Positions 54,807 to 64,000 of a DNA stretch of 64,000 bases are shown piece by piece. The DNA comes from CANDYO01 sp964627795 (lineage in GTDB: Bacteria > Pseudomonadota > Alphaproteobacteria > Rickettsiales > CANDYO01). Within the stretch, counting starts at the first letter, position 1. Each line of letters starts with the position of its first letter. The notes under the pieces were generated by a model. That model was not told where the DNA came from. It saw only the letters and a program-made list of their open reading frames with translations, and did no database searches. Where the stretch lies: assembly GCA_964627795.1 (NCBI GenBank), contig CAZVLF010000009.1, positions 1-64,000 of the forward strand. The letters are read 5' to 3'. The position numbers and the translations under genes are program-made.

Positions 54807-56384
54807 TTAACTATATATTGCTTGTTTAGCTATATGATAATTTTCTATAATATTTAAATCCTCATTTACATCATAAAGTTTTAGAAGAGGTAAATAAGGA
54901 TTAATTAAACTATTATTTTGATGATATTCATAGATGGCGGGCTTGATTGATTCATCCCAATATTCAATAATTGGCTGGATAATCTCCACAATATTAGGAT
55001 TAAAATATTTCTTTGAAGATAAAGTTTGAATAACAAAAGCAATAAATTCGCTATCTTGTTGAGATTCATCATATCCATATGCAAAACTTAATATTTGTCT
55101 AATGGATTTAAGATCTAACGGTATTTCTTCCCGAATCTTATTGGCAACATCATCAATATTAGGCATTATAATATGTTCACAAGTATCTTTGTAAATAGAA
55201 GGATATACTTTAGCTCCAGCTTGAATCATCAATTTTATTAAATTAGGATCAGAAGTGTAATCTATAGCTGTTTTTCCTTCAATATTAATATAATTAATAT
55301 CGAAATTAATATCATTTTCTAAAATCCAATTAAATAAATTAGTTTCATTATTTTGAGCTATTACTTCTAATAAAAAATTACCATCTAACGGTTCGTTGTT
55401 TAATAGTGATAGCTTTATTAATCCCAAGTCACCAAAACCAACACCAACTTGTATAGAGTTTGTACCAAGTTTGGACAATTTATCACTTAAATTAAGAGAT
55501 CTATAATGAAAATCAAAAAAGGTTGGATATCCAAATCCTTCAATTAAATGATTTATTTTCTCAGCAATAGCAAAATTGCTTTCTTCTTCAGAAATGGTGA
55601 TGTTATAATTATAAGCATTTTTTAAGTGATCTTGAATATTAACAAATGTTTTTCTTACTGCTTGAGAAAATAAATTTTTCCGTATTTCATCATTATAATG
55701 GTAAGGATTAGGATAAACTTGATTGAATAATATTGATAATGAGTAATGGGTTATCTCATGTAATAAAAATGTATAAACATCTTCCTCATTTAGTAATGTA
55801 ATATATGTTTTTTGCTCCTCACCTGAATAAGTTCTAAGACCTTGCATAAGCCCTTGTTTTAATGTTGGAATATGCTCTTTCATATTTTTTATGACTTGAA
55901 TATTGATTTTGGCATGAGTGGAAGCAGCTGCAAAAAATATCAATAAATCTTTAATCATTGTAGGAGATCTATTAATAATTTCGGCTAGGCTACTAATGAA
56001 GGTAGTATAGATCGGTTCTTTACTATAGCTATTTTGTAGTATTGGAGATATTAAAGATAGTTTATTGGTTGGATTTAAGCAATAATTTACAACGGGGTGT
56101 TTTTCTAGAGATCTTCTATTGCAATCAACAAGATCTTCATTGCTTTTAACAATTGATGTTTCTTGGCAATAGTAATCTACTATTCGAGGTTGTTCAGCAA
56201 GAATAGCGAAATTTATTGGTCTAAAATATGAACTATAATTAATATTATTACTACAATTTATATGCTGATATTTCAATGCCTCTAAGTTTCCGTTCCTGAT
56301 GAAATTTCTAATTTCAGAAGTAAATATAATGTTATTTCCATCTAAACAATCTGGTTTAACCTTAATTGGCTCTATATTGACCAT
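54807..56384 (-). CDS. Putative HExxH metalloprotease with ankyrin-like C-terminal region
   Basis: 525 residues, not assignable to a named family. Residues 209-213 are HEITH within FLLHEITHYSLSILF, a good zincin motif; the third ligand is not obvious. Residues ~330-400 fit ankyrin-like helices (NNETNLFNWILENDINFDI and GKTAIDYTSDPNLIKLMIQA). The N-terminal ~70 residues also hint at an ankyrin pair (FIRNGNLEALKYQ, INFAILAEQPRIVDYY). No signal peptide. AAAGGA precedes the ATG. It is transcribed opposite to serS and is bracketed by serS and a serS 3' duplicate, suggesting insertion. A host-directed protease effector is a reasonable but unproven reading. Confidence 0.65.
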   Translation of the reverse strand: MVNIEPIKVKPDCLDGNNIIFTSEIRNFIRNGNLEALKYQHINCSNNINYSSYFRPINFAILAEQPRIVDYYCQETSIVKSNEDLVDCNRRSLEKHPVVNYCLNPTNKLSLISPILQNSYSKEPIYTTFISSLAEIINRSPTMIKDLLIFFAAASTHAKINIQVIKNMKEHIPTLKQGLMQGLRTYSGEEQKTYITLLNEEDVYTFLLHEITHYSLSILFNQVYPNPYHYNDEIRKNLFSQAVRKTFVNIQDHLKNAYNYNITISEEESNFAIAEKINHLIEGFGYPTFFDFHYRSLNLSDKLSKLGTNSIQVGVGFGDLGLIKLSLLNNEPLDGNFLLEVIAQNNETNLFNWILENDINFDINYINIEGKTAIDYTSDPNLIKLMIQAGAKVYPSIYKDTCEHIIMPNIDDVANKIREEIPLDLKSIRQILSFAYGYDESQQDSEFIAFVIQTLSSKKYFNPNIVEIIQPIIEYWDESIKPAIYEYHQNNSLINPYLPLLKLYDVNEDLNIIENYHIAKQAIYS

Positions 56385-56556
56385 AATAAATCCTTTAACA
56401 TTAATTTATTAACAATAATAATATAATCTTTAATGGGTGTCAATCTTTTTTAATGGATTTCTACATTATGCAGGAGATATATTAATAAAAAAACAAGCGA
56501 GATTTAAACATCATAAGTAGAAGTTTAATTCTATTAGGATTCTAAATAAAACATAA

Positions 56557-57015
56557 ATGATACGTTTACATCAATTTTCTAAAGTTGAGCTGGTGAGTAT
56601 TGTAACTCCTGAAAAATCAGAGGAAGAGCATGAAAGAATGTTGAGTGCTGCTGAGGAAGTTTTAAAACAGCTTGAATTACCATATAGGGTAATGCTTTTA
56701 TGTTCTGGAGATATGGAATTTAGCGCGAAAAAAACTTACGATCTTGAAGTGTGGTTACTTAGCCAAAATAAATATAGAGAAATTTCTAGCTGTTCTAATT
56801 GTGGTGATTTCCAGGCACGTAGAATGAAAGCAAGATATGTGTGTGATCAAACAACAAGAGAGAAAAAATTTCTTCACACGTTAAATGGTTCTGGCCTTGC
56901 TGTTGGAAGGACATTAGTTGCAGTTCTTGAAAATTACCAACAAGAGGATGGATCAATTATAATTCCAAAAGTGCTTGTGCCTTATATGAACGGAATCGAA
57001 AAAATTACACTTTAA
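56557..57015 (+). pseudogene. Duplicated serS 3' fragment
   Basis: The last ~150 codons of serS, from just inside motif 2 to the stop, offset 2290 from the intact copy. The frame is open, but the catalytic domain is incomplete and there is no sensible ribosome-binding site, so it is probably not functional. It retains a strong terminator, better than that of the intact serS, so this may be the original 3' end. Confidence 0.85.
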
Positions 57016-57024
57016 TCCTAATAT

Positions 57025-57062
57025 TTTGGTCCTGTTAGTTAAGAGCTGGACCAAATTTTTTT
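57025..57062 (+). terminator. Rho-independent terminator after the serS fragment
   Basis: TTTGGTCC (57025-57032) pairs with GGACCAAA (57048-57055), followed by seven Ts. It lies ten bases after the fragment's stop codon. It is the clearest terminator near either serS copy. Confidence 0.8.
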
Positions 57063-57400
57063 AAGAAGCATTAAAAAATCTCTAAAACTTAAGCTACCTA
57101 CATATCTTAAACTATGAAGAGCGCATTTTAAAAAGGAAGGTTGCTATTCGTAAAGTTGACTTCATAACTTTTAAAAACAACTGAGTTTAGAAGTCTTCGA
57201 CATTGCACAGAAATATATAAAAAACCTTGCTTTTTGAAAATTTCTTCTAAATATTCTTGGTTATAAAAGGAGTCTAATGAAATATCAGTTATTAAGCAGC
57301 AGGATAGGACTCTTTTTATAAAAGTTAGGATGTAGCACACCTTTTTATGCTAGTTATTTAACCTAAACTTACGCTTACTGTCTAAGTAAATCAAAAACTT

Positions 57401-58156
57401 TTAGAGCTCTAATTCTGTTGTATTACAAAAAATACCAATATAGTCGCATAATAATTTTTGAACATATGAAAAAGAATCATAATTTGATTCAATAGTGTTC
57501 GGCGGAGAGATCTCATTTAATATGCTATACTGATTTATCTCTTTAATAGATGGATGATTAGCCACCACTTTATATTCATATTCACAATCTTTGGTAATGA
57601 TACTGAATAATATAGAAAATCTTAACTCTTCAGATATAGGTGGAGCGCTATGTAAAGCTCCTTCCTGCGTAGCGTGCCATATTGTTATGCTTTTGTGGGG
57701 TAAAGCTTCTATTTCACTTAAAGCTGGATTTTTTGACTGAGAAAATAACGTAGTATCTCCTATGATTGGTACCATCATGCGTATTGACCCCTTAGCCATA
57801 CCATCGAAATGGAAAAATTGAGTATTTGACTTAGTTATAACATTATCTACAAAAACATTAGCTTTTGGACCAAAACATTCGATAGCTTTATCCTGTATTT
57901 CACTTAGGATATCTGTGGCTAATTTTATAAAATTCTCATATTTTTTATCATTATTTGGCCTGAACTTTAACAGCCTTAATTTTTATGCTAAATTTAATAT
58001 AATATCATTTGGAGCAAATTGTATAGTGTTTCTTAATTCCAACAACTGTGCCTTAGTATTAAGCGCATTGAATGGGTAGAACATGTACCTATTGTTGTTA
58101 TTTAATTGTCCGATTGTAACACATAAATCTAGATTTTCCAAATTTTCCAATACCAT
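57401..58156 (-). pseudogene. 2OG-Fe(II)-oxygenase-like gene with one internal stop
   Basis: One continuous frame of 252 codons, from ATG at 58156 (MVLENLENLDLCVTIGQL) to TAG at 57401, broken only by a TAA near 57987. Downstream of it the sequence reads NTQFFHFDGMAKGSIRMMVP and later ALHSAPPISEELRFSILFS. The His-Phe-Asp and distal His-Ser...Arg spacing fit an Fe(II)/2-oxoglutarate-oxygenase-like site, and the decayed gene at 48901-49438 has a matching pattern. An alternative is that the 132-residue 3' part is still translated from an internal ATG at 57799, which keeps only the second half of the site. Confidence 0.5.
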
Positions 58157-58277
58157 ATTAAAATTCTAATTATAATACATTGTTATTAACATAGTTTAAG
58201 TATAATATTGTGTTAATATTAATTTATTAAAATTTATAATTGCTATCTTTATTATTTGTCATGCCTGCTATTAGATA

Positions 58278-58306
58278 TTGACAAAAAAAGACTCACAATT
58301 TATGCT
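58278..58306 (+). promoter_or_regulatory. Sigma70-type promoter of the second tlc gene
   Basis: TTGACA (58278-58283), a 17-base spacer, then TATGCT (58301-58306), about 140 bases before the chosen tlc start codon. The -35 is perfect and the -10 matches four of six. Confidence 0.6.
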
Positions 58307-58446
58307 AATACTTTAGAGAAATAATAGAATTCTCTAAAATTGCCGATTTAAGCTAAGGTAAATTTTTAGTTTTCTAACATCTTCTTTGCTTGGATAAAAC
58401 CAAGCGTAATCTTGATTGTTATTTTGATTTAAAAGAGGTTTTTTAC

Positions 58447-59946
58447 ATGCAAAAACTTGATCGTAGATCTTGGAGAAAATTTCCTGCAGCTTTACTAGAT
58501 GGCTTCACCAATAATAAAAAATATCTTTTATACAAATATTTACCTTCTTCTTTAATGCTCTTATTTTCAGCTTATATCCACAATTTTCTTAGAGGAATTA
58601 AAGATGCTATTTTAGTTCCACATCTTGGGCCTGAACTTATCAGCTTTATTAAATTTTATGGCGTATTTCCTGGCACGCTTATCTTCTTTCTTTGCTATAC
58701 AAAACTTGCTAATATTTTAGCTAGGGATAAATTATATTATAGCATTACTTTATTTTTCTGCTCTTTTTTCATGCTATATGCTTTTGTTCTAAGCCCATTG
58801 CAACAATCTATACAGCCTGATTTATCACATTTAATGACAAGCTACCCTAAGTTTAAATATCACTTAATGATGATTCAATATTGGCCTACAAGTCTTGTTT
58901 ATATTATGAGTGAATTATGCGGTACAGTAATTTTAGCTCTTATGTTTTGGCAGTTTACCAATGAGTTATATACGCTTAAAGAAGCCAAAAAAACTTATGC
59001 TTTATTTGGAGTAATTGGCCAAATTGGTATTGTGTTTGCAGGTTTAGTACAAGCAAGTATTTCCCAGTATTTTAGTTATAATACTAATGATGTAGAAGCT
59101 TGGGCAGTTACCTTAAAATGGATGATGTCTAGCGTTACGTTTGCAGGACTGGCCTTAATGGCGCTATATTACTTTCTTTATAAAAATGTGTTTTTTAACC
59201 CTTCTTTATGCTCCAGAAAACATAGTGGCGAAAGAGAAAAAATAAATCTTTCGATAAAAGAAAGCTTAAAATATATATTTTCCTCTAAATATTTATGGCT
59301 AATAATGATGATAGTATTTAGCTATGGTATTGCAATTAACTTAATTGAAAGCTCGTGGAAATATCAGTTAAAGCAAGTATATACTACACAAAATAGCTAT
59401 AGTGCTTTTATGGGGAAATTTACGATGTATTTTGGCTTTTTCTCCATTTTAACAATGTTATATGGCGCATATATTCTTCATAAATTTAAATGGGTGATAA
59501 ATGCTTTATTAACTCCGCTTGGTGCTGGAATCACGGGCATAATATTCTTCATATCTATTATTTATCAGGAATTTTTTGCCCAGCTTTTAACACCGTTAAA
59601 TGTTAGCATTTTAAAAGTTTCTATAATAATAGGATCGCTACAACTTATATTTTTTAAATCTTTTAATTATACATTTGATGTGGCAACAAGAGAAATGGCT
59701 TATATGCCTTTAGATAGAGAGCTTAGAACTAAAGGAAAGGCCGCTGTAGATGTGATAGGTAACAGGGGAGGGAAAGCTTTTGGAGCAGTAGTTCAACAGT
59801 TAATGTTTCAATTTATCAGCCCAAGCATAGGGGATTTAACCTATGAGCTAACTATAGTTTTTGCAATCACTATAGTTGTGTGGATTGGTTGTGTAATCAC
59901 TTTAAGCAAACATTTTGCTAAGATTGCTGACTATGCTAACCATTAG
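58447..59946 (+). CDS. tlc: ATP/ADP translocase paralogue (Tlc family)
   Basis: 499 residues from ATG 58447, supported by AGAGG upstream and by alignment with the start of the other Tlc at 1726-3234; an upstream in-frame ATG at 58390 lacks a site and adds unrelated residues. All NTT blocks are present: FLRGIKDAILVPHLGPELIS, FYGVFPGTLIFFLCYTKLAN, TLKEAKKTYALFGVIGQ, PLDRELRTKGKAAVDVIGNR. About 12 hydrophobic segments. Rickettsiales usually hold several paralogues with different nucleotide preferences, which cannot be assigned by eye. Confidence 0.93.
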   Translation: MQKLDRRSWRKFPAALLDGFTNNKKYLLYKYLPSSLMLLFSAYIHNFLRGIKDAILVPHLGPELISFIKFYGVFPGTLIFFLCYTKLANILARDKLYYSITLFFCSFFMLYAFVLSPLQQSIQPDLSHLMTSYPKFKYHLMMIQYWPTSLVYIMSELCGTVILALMFWQFTNELYTLKEAKKTYALFGVIGQIGIVFAGLVQASISQYFSYNTNDVEAWAVTLKWMMSSVTFAGLALMALYYFLYKNVFFNPSLCSRKHSGEREKINLSIKESLKYIFSSKYLWLIMMIVFSYGIAINLIESSWKYQLKQVYTTQNSYSAFMGKFTMYFGFFSILTMLYGAYILHKFKWVINALLTPLGAGITGIIFFISIIYQEFFAQLLTPLNVSILKVSIIIGSLQLIFFKSFNYTFDVATREMAYMPLDRELRTKGKAAVDVIGNRGGKAFGAVVQQLMFQFISPSIGDLTYELTIVFAITIVVWIGCVITLSKHFAKIADYANH

Positions 59947-60193
59947 TAAGATAAGAGACTATATTTAAAATTTAGTTCTAATTTATATATTATTCTCACC
60001 TATATAGACGTCATGTAATAAATGATTATAATTATAGATGTCTATATGGTGTTGAATTAGCTAATATTACTAGCATTTGCTATTATTAAATTATAGCAAA
60101 ATAAGTTTAGCTTCATTGCAATTATCAATTAGTTCAAAATTAATTATGGTTACTCATATTCGCACTTAAGAAAGCCTCATAAATGCTAATAAA

Positions 60194-62384
60194 CTATATA
60201 GTCTTATATAATAAATCCTCATGCCAAGACTTTGCTTCATGTAATATGCTTGCTTTTTTTTTAGTGAAACAAAAATTTCTAACTAATTCCTTTATATTCA
60301 AGACATTGCCCGTTAATACCATATCTTCTAAATGTGTATAATGCTCAGGATTATTAATTATAGCTTCCCTAATTGCCTGAGAAGTTGCATAAGGTTTACA
60401 GCTTATTACCAAGGAAACTGCTCCAGTTACAATTGTAGATGCCTCAGATGTACCTCCACCAAGCCTTGCCATGCCGCGTCAATAAGAGGAATCATTTGTC
60501 CAGGCCCTAAAATATCTACATAATCTTTGCCATAATTGCTGCCTGAAACGAAGGTTGAATATAAATCAACCTTTTTTCTCCTTTAATGTAATGGTTTGTT
60601 ACACCAACTCTAATAATAGGATCTACATCTTTAAACTCACAATCTTTGGGATGTAATACCGAGGGCAATATTCCTCTTTTTATAAAATTTATATCAGTAA
60701 GTTCTGTGGCTGAATTTCCTACAGTTGTTTATAAGCAAAATATTTTTTTCCTGTTTACATATATTAACAATAAGGTTAAGCCAATCTTCTCTGATGATAT
60801 CATTACTACTTTTTGCCCTCCTGATAAATTTATTAAAATTGGCTGTGTCCTCTCTCTCTCATTTGATGGCTTTAAAACATATTCACCAAAAGAAGTCTTA
60901 AGCATATTCTGCTCAGCTTCTTTTATTGCATTGCCAACACTTTTGACGCTAATATCACTTTCAGTGCTTCTTATTAATGCATCAGGAGCAATGCCATCAA
61001 CATTTATCATGATTTTTGATCATCTTTAGAGGGCATTGTATAATGTTTGGCAACTATTAAATATTAAGCCTGCTATGGCTGTGTCGTGAACTAACTTTAA
61101 TTCTTCACCCTCTTTAGTACATTTTTTACTAACTGAGAAAAAGCTTTTACCTTGAAGTGGAGGAGCAGTAAAATCTACACAACTATCAATTATATCAATA
61201 ACTACTCCATTTTCTGTGGTTATATCCCAACAATTTAAAACACCATTTTTTTTTAAAATACCAAGGGTAATCGTAATTATCCATTTTTACTATCTTCTAT
61301 AAATAATCTATATTTTTAGCGTAACCCACACACTGCACCAAAGACTCATTAGAACAAATTTCATGAGCATTATAAATATGTGTGTTCTCAGCAGAACCTA
61401 AAATTAACCCCTTATATTGATATGCATTTAAAGACTGATAGATATCATGACTTATTATGATATTATGTAGTGATACATCTTTAGCGGTGCCTATAACACC
61501 ACCTACTATATCGGCTCCTGTTATATTTCCAGATATAATATTTATACCAGAAAAAATAGCATATTCTGAATCTCCTGCTATGCCGCCAACATAATGGTAA
61601 CCATGTATATATGAATTTTCTAGCTTAAGATTAGTAACTTCAGCGGGTGCCATTTTTTGACCAGCTACTATGCCAAATAGTCCAATATCTTTTTCTTCTG
61701 GACGGTTAATGAATAGACCGTCTATAATAAAATTGTTTCCATCAAATTTATCTGAATATGTTATATGTTCTTCGCTCAGAGTGAGAGGCTTAAATCCTTT
61801 TCCATTAGCCCAATTTCTTGTTTCAATAGCATTAATGTTTCTGCTTAATGCATAATTTCCATGAAGGAATAAGTTGATATCTTGTAAATCATATATGTCG
61901 TTGACTAGCATATAAGCTGTGAAAACACTTGCAGGCTTAATATGTTGAAAATATGGATAAGGATTGTGGTATTTATGTTAGTATGCTTCTTTATTTGGAT
62001 TATAATATATAAAAACTTTGGCGTTATTTTCAATCAACACTTGTGGATTATTGATGTTTTCAAAAATAACAGTCCCTTTATTACCACTAAGTCCAGCTTT
62101 GAAATATAAATTACCGTTACTTTGATTTGTAATATAAGCATTAGTTTTAAAAACTATATCATATTCAGAAGATAGAATTAAATGAGCTTTGGAATTCCAC
62201 TCAAGCTTAGTATTTAAAACTATTTCTTGAGCTTTGATTTCTATAGTTTGGTTTAATCCATAAAGGCTTTAAGAAGGGCATTGTCGATAGTAAAGATCTT
62301 TGTTTTTGAAGTAAGTGTAACACCCGCAATAGAGACTTCATCTTGAGTAATGTAGCAAATTTCTTTCGTATTATTTTTTCTCAT
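60194..62384 (-). pseudogene. Decayed hemagglutinin/GLUG/subtilisin-like protease gene
   Basis: A single gene broken by several frameshifts and stops, read from ATG 62384. In order: MRKNNTKEICYITQDEVSIA; a filamentous-hemagglutinin-like beta-helix stretch (EIVLNTKLEWNSKAHLILSS, then VLIENNAKVFIYYNPNKEAY); a GLUG-type domain (61297-61911: YDLQDINLFLHGNYALSRNI, IDGLFINRP, GLFGIV, YVGGIAGDS); then an S8 subtilase domain with Asp (VIDIIDSC, 61185-61187), His (HDTAIAGLI, 61086-61088), the SNYGKDYVDILGPGQMIP block and Ser (GGGTSEAS, 60446-60448). All three triad positions survive though the frame does not. It was probably a secreted surface protease or adhesin. Confidence 0.7.
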
Positions 62385-62721
62385 GATTAAACAACTATAT
62401 ATATTCTATTGTTATTAAATTTTATTTGTTGATTTAAGAAAAAACATCTTTGTAGTAATTCAATTTAGCATAGAAATAAAAATTTGTTAATAAATCGTTA
62501 TAACAAGTAAATAATTTTATTTTTTGTTAATCTTTGGGGTAATTTTTTGAAAAATAAGGCAAGTTAACTTGTATTATAAAGAATAGGTTGGTTTACTTTA
62601 TTCAAACAGTTAACTTGTAAAACTTTTTTATAATTTATATTGTTACTCATCTATAAAAATAAGGAAGTTTTGCCATTTATTAGGGGCTTAATTTTTCAGT
62701 TACTATTAAGCATTCTTAAAT
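62385..62721. other. Intergenic region with short direct repeats
   Basis: Contains two copies of AGTTAACTTGTA (near 62563 and 62611) about 48 bases apart, one within the palindrome CAAGTTAACTTG. No gene is seen. The repeats could be an operator or chance in AT-rich DNA. Confidence 0.35.
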
Positions 62722-63042
62722 TTAGTTTGTTACTTTAATTCTTGCTTCACTGATTTTTTCTTGATAAGTGAGTTCTAGTTTTGCTTTAGTGCACTCAATA
62801 TGTTTTTCGATAAAGTCTTTATATATTTCATTTATGATAGCTTGATGCTCTTTATCTAAAATACTAATATCAATAATCTTCTTACTATAGTTAGAAGCTT
62901 CATCATTTGATAATTTCATTTCACTTGCTGCCCATAAGCCAAATTGCTTGGCGGCAACAACTCTAGCTTTAAATTCCTGCTCTTCTTTTAAAGCAAAGTT
63001 ATTTTCATATGCTTTTTGCCTATTTTCAAATTCTTGTGACAT
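62722..63042 (-). CDS. ATPase inhibitor subunit zeta family protein (DUF1476)
   Basis: 106 residues matching the DUF1476 family of alphaproteobacteria, whose Paracoccus member is the zeta subunit that blocks ATP hydrolysis by F1-ATPase. The N-terminal FENRQKAYENNFALKEEQEF and AAKQFGLWAASEMKLSNDEA blocks are diagnostic. The length is normal and the protein is helical. An AGGGT site precedes the start. This family supports alphaproteobacterial identity. In an ATP-importing parasite an inhibitor of ATP hydrolysis would guard against wasting imported ATP, which is an inference. Confidence 0.88.
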   Translation of the reverse strand: MSQEFENRQKAYENNFALKEEQEFKARVVAAKQFGLWAASEMKLSNDEASNYSKKIIDISILDKEHQAIINEIYKDFIEKHIECTKAKLELTYQEKISEARIKVTN

Positions 63043-63124
63043 TTTTATACCCTATATTATTTCTACTAAATATTAACAATGAAGGGTTAAAAAAATGTTA
63101 AAAAGGTGAGGCTTAAAAAATAAA

Positions 63125-63799
63125 TTATATACCTAATTTTACCGAAGTAATTTGATCACCTTTAATAAGATACTGAATTATATATGATATTTTATTAATG
63201 TGATCTCCAATTCGTTCTAGGTTTCTTGCAATTAAAATTAAGTCTATATAAGCTTTTGCATTTTCTGAAGATTTGGTGAGCCTTTTCTCTAATAAATCTA
63301 TTATTTTACTATAATGTTCATCAATAATATGATCATCTTCAGCTACCTTAATAGATGCTTGTAGATCTACATTCTCATATGAATTAAATACATTGGTAAA
63401 AAGCCTTTGAAGATGCTTAAAAGTGTGATCAATAAGGTCCTTTAAAATATCGTCTATATTAATAGAAAGAAATTCTATGCGATGAGTAACTTTTTTAGCT
63501 AGATCTCCCATTCTTTCTAAAATAACGGCTAACTTTAAAGCACATATAACTTCTCTTAAGTCATTAGCTAACGGCTGCCTTAAAGCTAACATATGCACAG
63601 CAAGATTTTCAATTTCTGCATCAAAGTGATTTATCTTTTTATCAGTGCTGTCTGCTAGCTCAACTAAGCTTCGGGTTGGATCAGCTACTGCATGAGAAGC
63701 AATTAAAATAAGGTCTTTTACAAGGCTCGCCATATTAAGGACAGATCCACGAATATGATTTAAATCCCTATCATAAGAACGAACAATATGCTTTTCCAT
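63125..63799 (-). CDS. phoU: Phosphate signalling protein PhoU
   Basis: 224 residues, two homologous three-helix PhoU repeats. Metal-cluster motifs: ERMGDLAKKV in the first half and ERIGDHINKI in the second. PhoU restrains the phosphate-specific transporter and the PhoR kinase. TTGGAG precedes the ATG. No pst or phoB genes are in the window. Confidence 0.93.
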   Translation of the reverse strand: MEKHIVRSYDRDLNHIRGSVLNMASLVKDLILIASHAVADPTRSLVELADSTDKKINHFDAEIENLAVHMLALRQPLANDLREVICALKLAVILERMGDLAKKVTHRIEFLSINIDDILKDLIDHTFKHLQRLFTNVFNSYENVDLQASIKVAEDDHIIDEHYSKIIDLLEKRLTKSSENAKAYIDLILIARNLERIGDHINKISYIIQYLIKGDQITSVKLGI

Positions 63800-63862
63800 A
63801 TTAACTCCAAATATTATCTTTTTATATTATAAACCATATAAAAGAAAAAAAGCAAAATAGTT

Positions 63863-64000
63863 TTAAAGGATGAAATTACTTAAATCCTTATTTTTGGTTA
63901 GGTTCTCTAAAGGTTTTGTTACATCTTCTTCTTGAATCAATATTTTGCTTCCGCCTTTTTCAGGCGCAGTGAAGCTAACTTCTTCTAAAATTCTTTCTAG
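63863..64000 (-). CDS. hslU: HslU (ATP-dependent protease ATPase subunit), C-terminal end only
   Basis: The last 45 codons of a minus-strand gene running off the right edge: LERILEEVSFTAPEKGGSKI at the window edge, ending NKDLSNFIL before TAA. The ERxLEExSF block and terminal DLSxFIL are characteristic of HslU, where the tail inserts into the HslV protease. A ClpX end looks different. Partial, so confidence is moderate. Confidence 0.75.
   Translation of the reverse strand, partial: LERILEEVSFTAPEKGGSKILIQEEDVTKPLENLTKNKDLSNFIL

Noticed and set aside
57128..57340. A 70-codon minus-strand ORF as a gene
   Set aside because: No ribosome-binding site, no recognisable family, and it lies in a stretch of gene debris between a serS fragment and a pseudogene.
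60001..60047. Imperfect inverted repeat after the second tlc gene
   Set aside because: ATATAGAC/GTCTATAT arms are about 30 bases apart with no T-run; too weak to call a terminator.

Overview
The window is AT-rich bacterial DNA from an obligate intracellular alphaproteobacterium, most likely of the order Rickettsiales. The evidence is two plastid/rickettsial-type ATP/ADP translocases (Tlc), an Mla lipid-transport pair, a fused IspDF, the ATP synthase zeta-type inhibitor (DUF1476), CcmC, Sco1, TatB/TatC, many ankyrin-repeat proteins and much gene decay. The genus cannot be fixed from the sequence alone.

Layout. 1-9.5 kb: partial tRNA-Ser, mgtE, tlc, two small conserved proteins, an MFS transporter, then a tight run mlaE-mlaF-CNNM/CorC protein-lytic transglycosylase. 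9.5-16.6 kb: a decayed ORF, a GT92-ankyrin fusion, and housekeeping genes on the minus strand (rplS, ispDF, an alpha/beta hydrolase, an Nfu protein, parC). 17-31.7 kb: a surface-protein or fibre island. It holds one 2172-residue protein with PxxQPS/T linkers and two integrin-like FG-GAP propellers, and three convergent genes made of 27-residue (81-bp) tandem repeats. Two 100-N assembly gaps lie in this island's repeat arrays. 31.9-43.8 kb: a putative glycosyltransferase/ankyrin effector cluster with a roughly 2800-residue multi-enzyme protein, a GT25 gene that nearly copies that protein's C-terminus, and an ankyrin-DUF3431 protein. 43.8-46.6 kb: ccmC, pgeF and gltX, overlapping on the minus strand. 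46.6-50.1 kb: an ankyrin-like protein and pseudogene debris, including one of two decayed 2OG-Fe(II)-oxygenase-like genes. 50.1-54.7 kb: dapA-smpB-ybaB-sco1-tatB-tatC-serS, tightly packed. 54.7-58.2 kb: an HExxH/ankyrin-like gene sandwiched between serS and a duplicated serS 3' end, then the second decayed oxygenase. 58.4-64 kb: second tlc, a decayed hemagglutinin/GLUG/subtilase gene, the DUF1476 gene, phoU and the 3' end of hslU.

The genes suggest a host-dependent lifestyle: ATP import, envelope maintenance, respiratory-chain assembly, and a large host-interaction repertoire of predicted adhesins, cytosolic glycosyltransferases with ankyrin modules and a putative metalloprotease. The repertoire is turning over by duplication, gene conversion and decay. 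The two most unusual loci are the FG-GAP/27-residue-repeat island (17-31.7 kb) and the polyglycosyltransferase cluster (31.9-43.2 kb).
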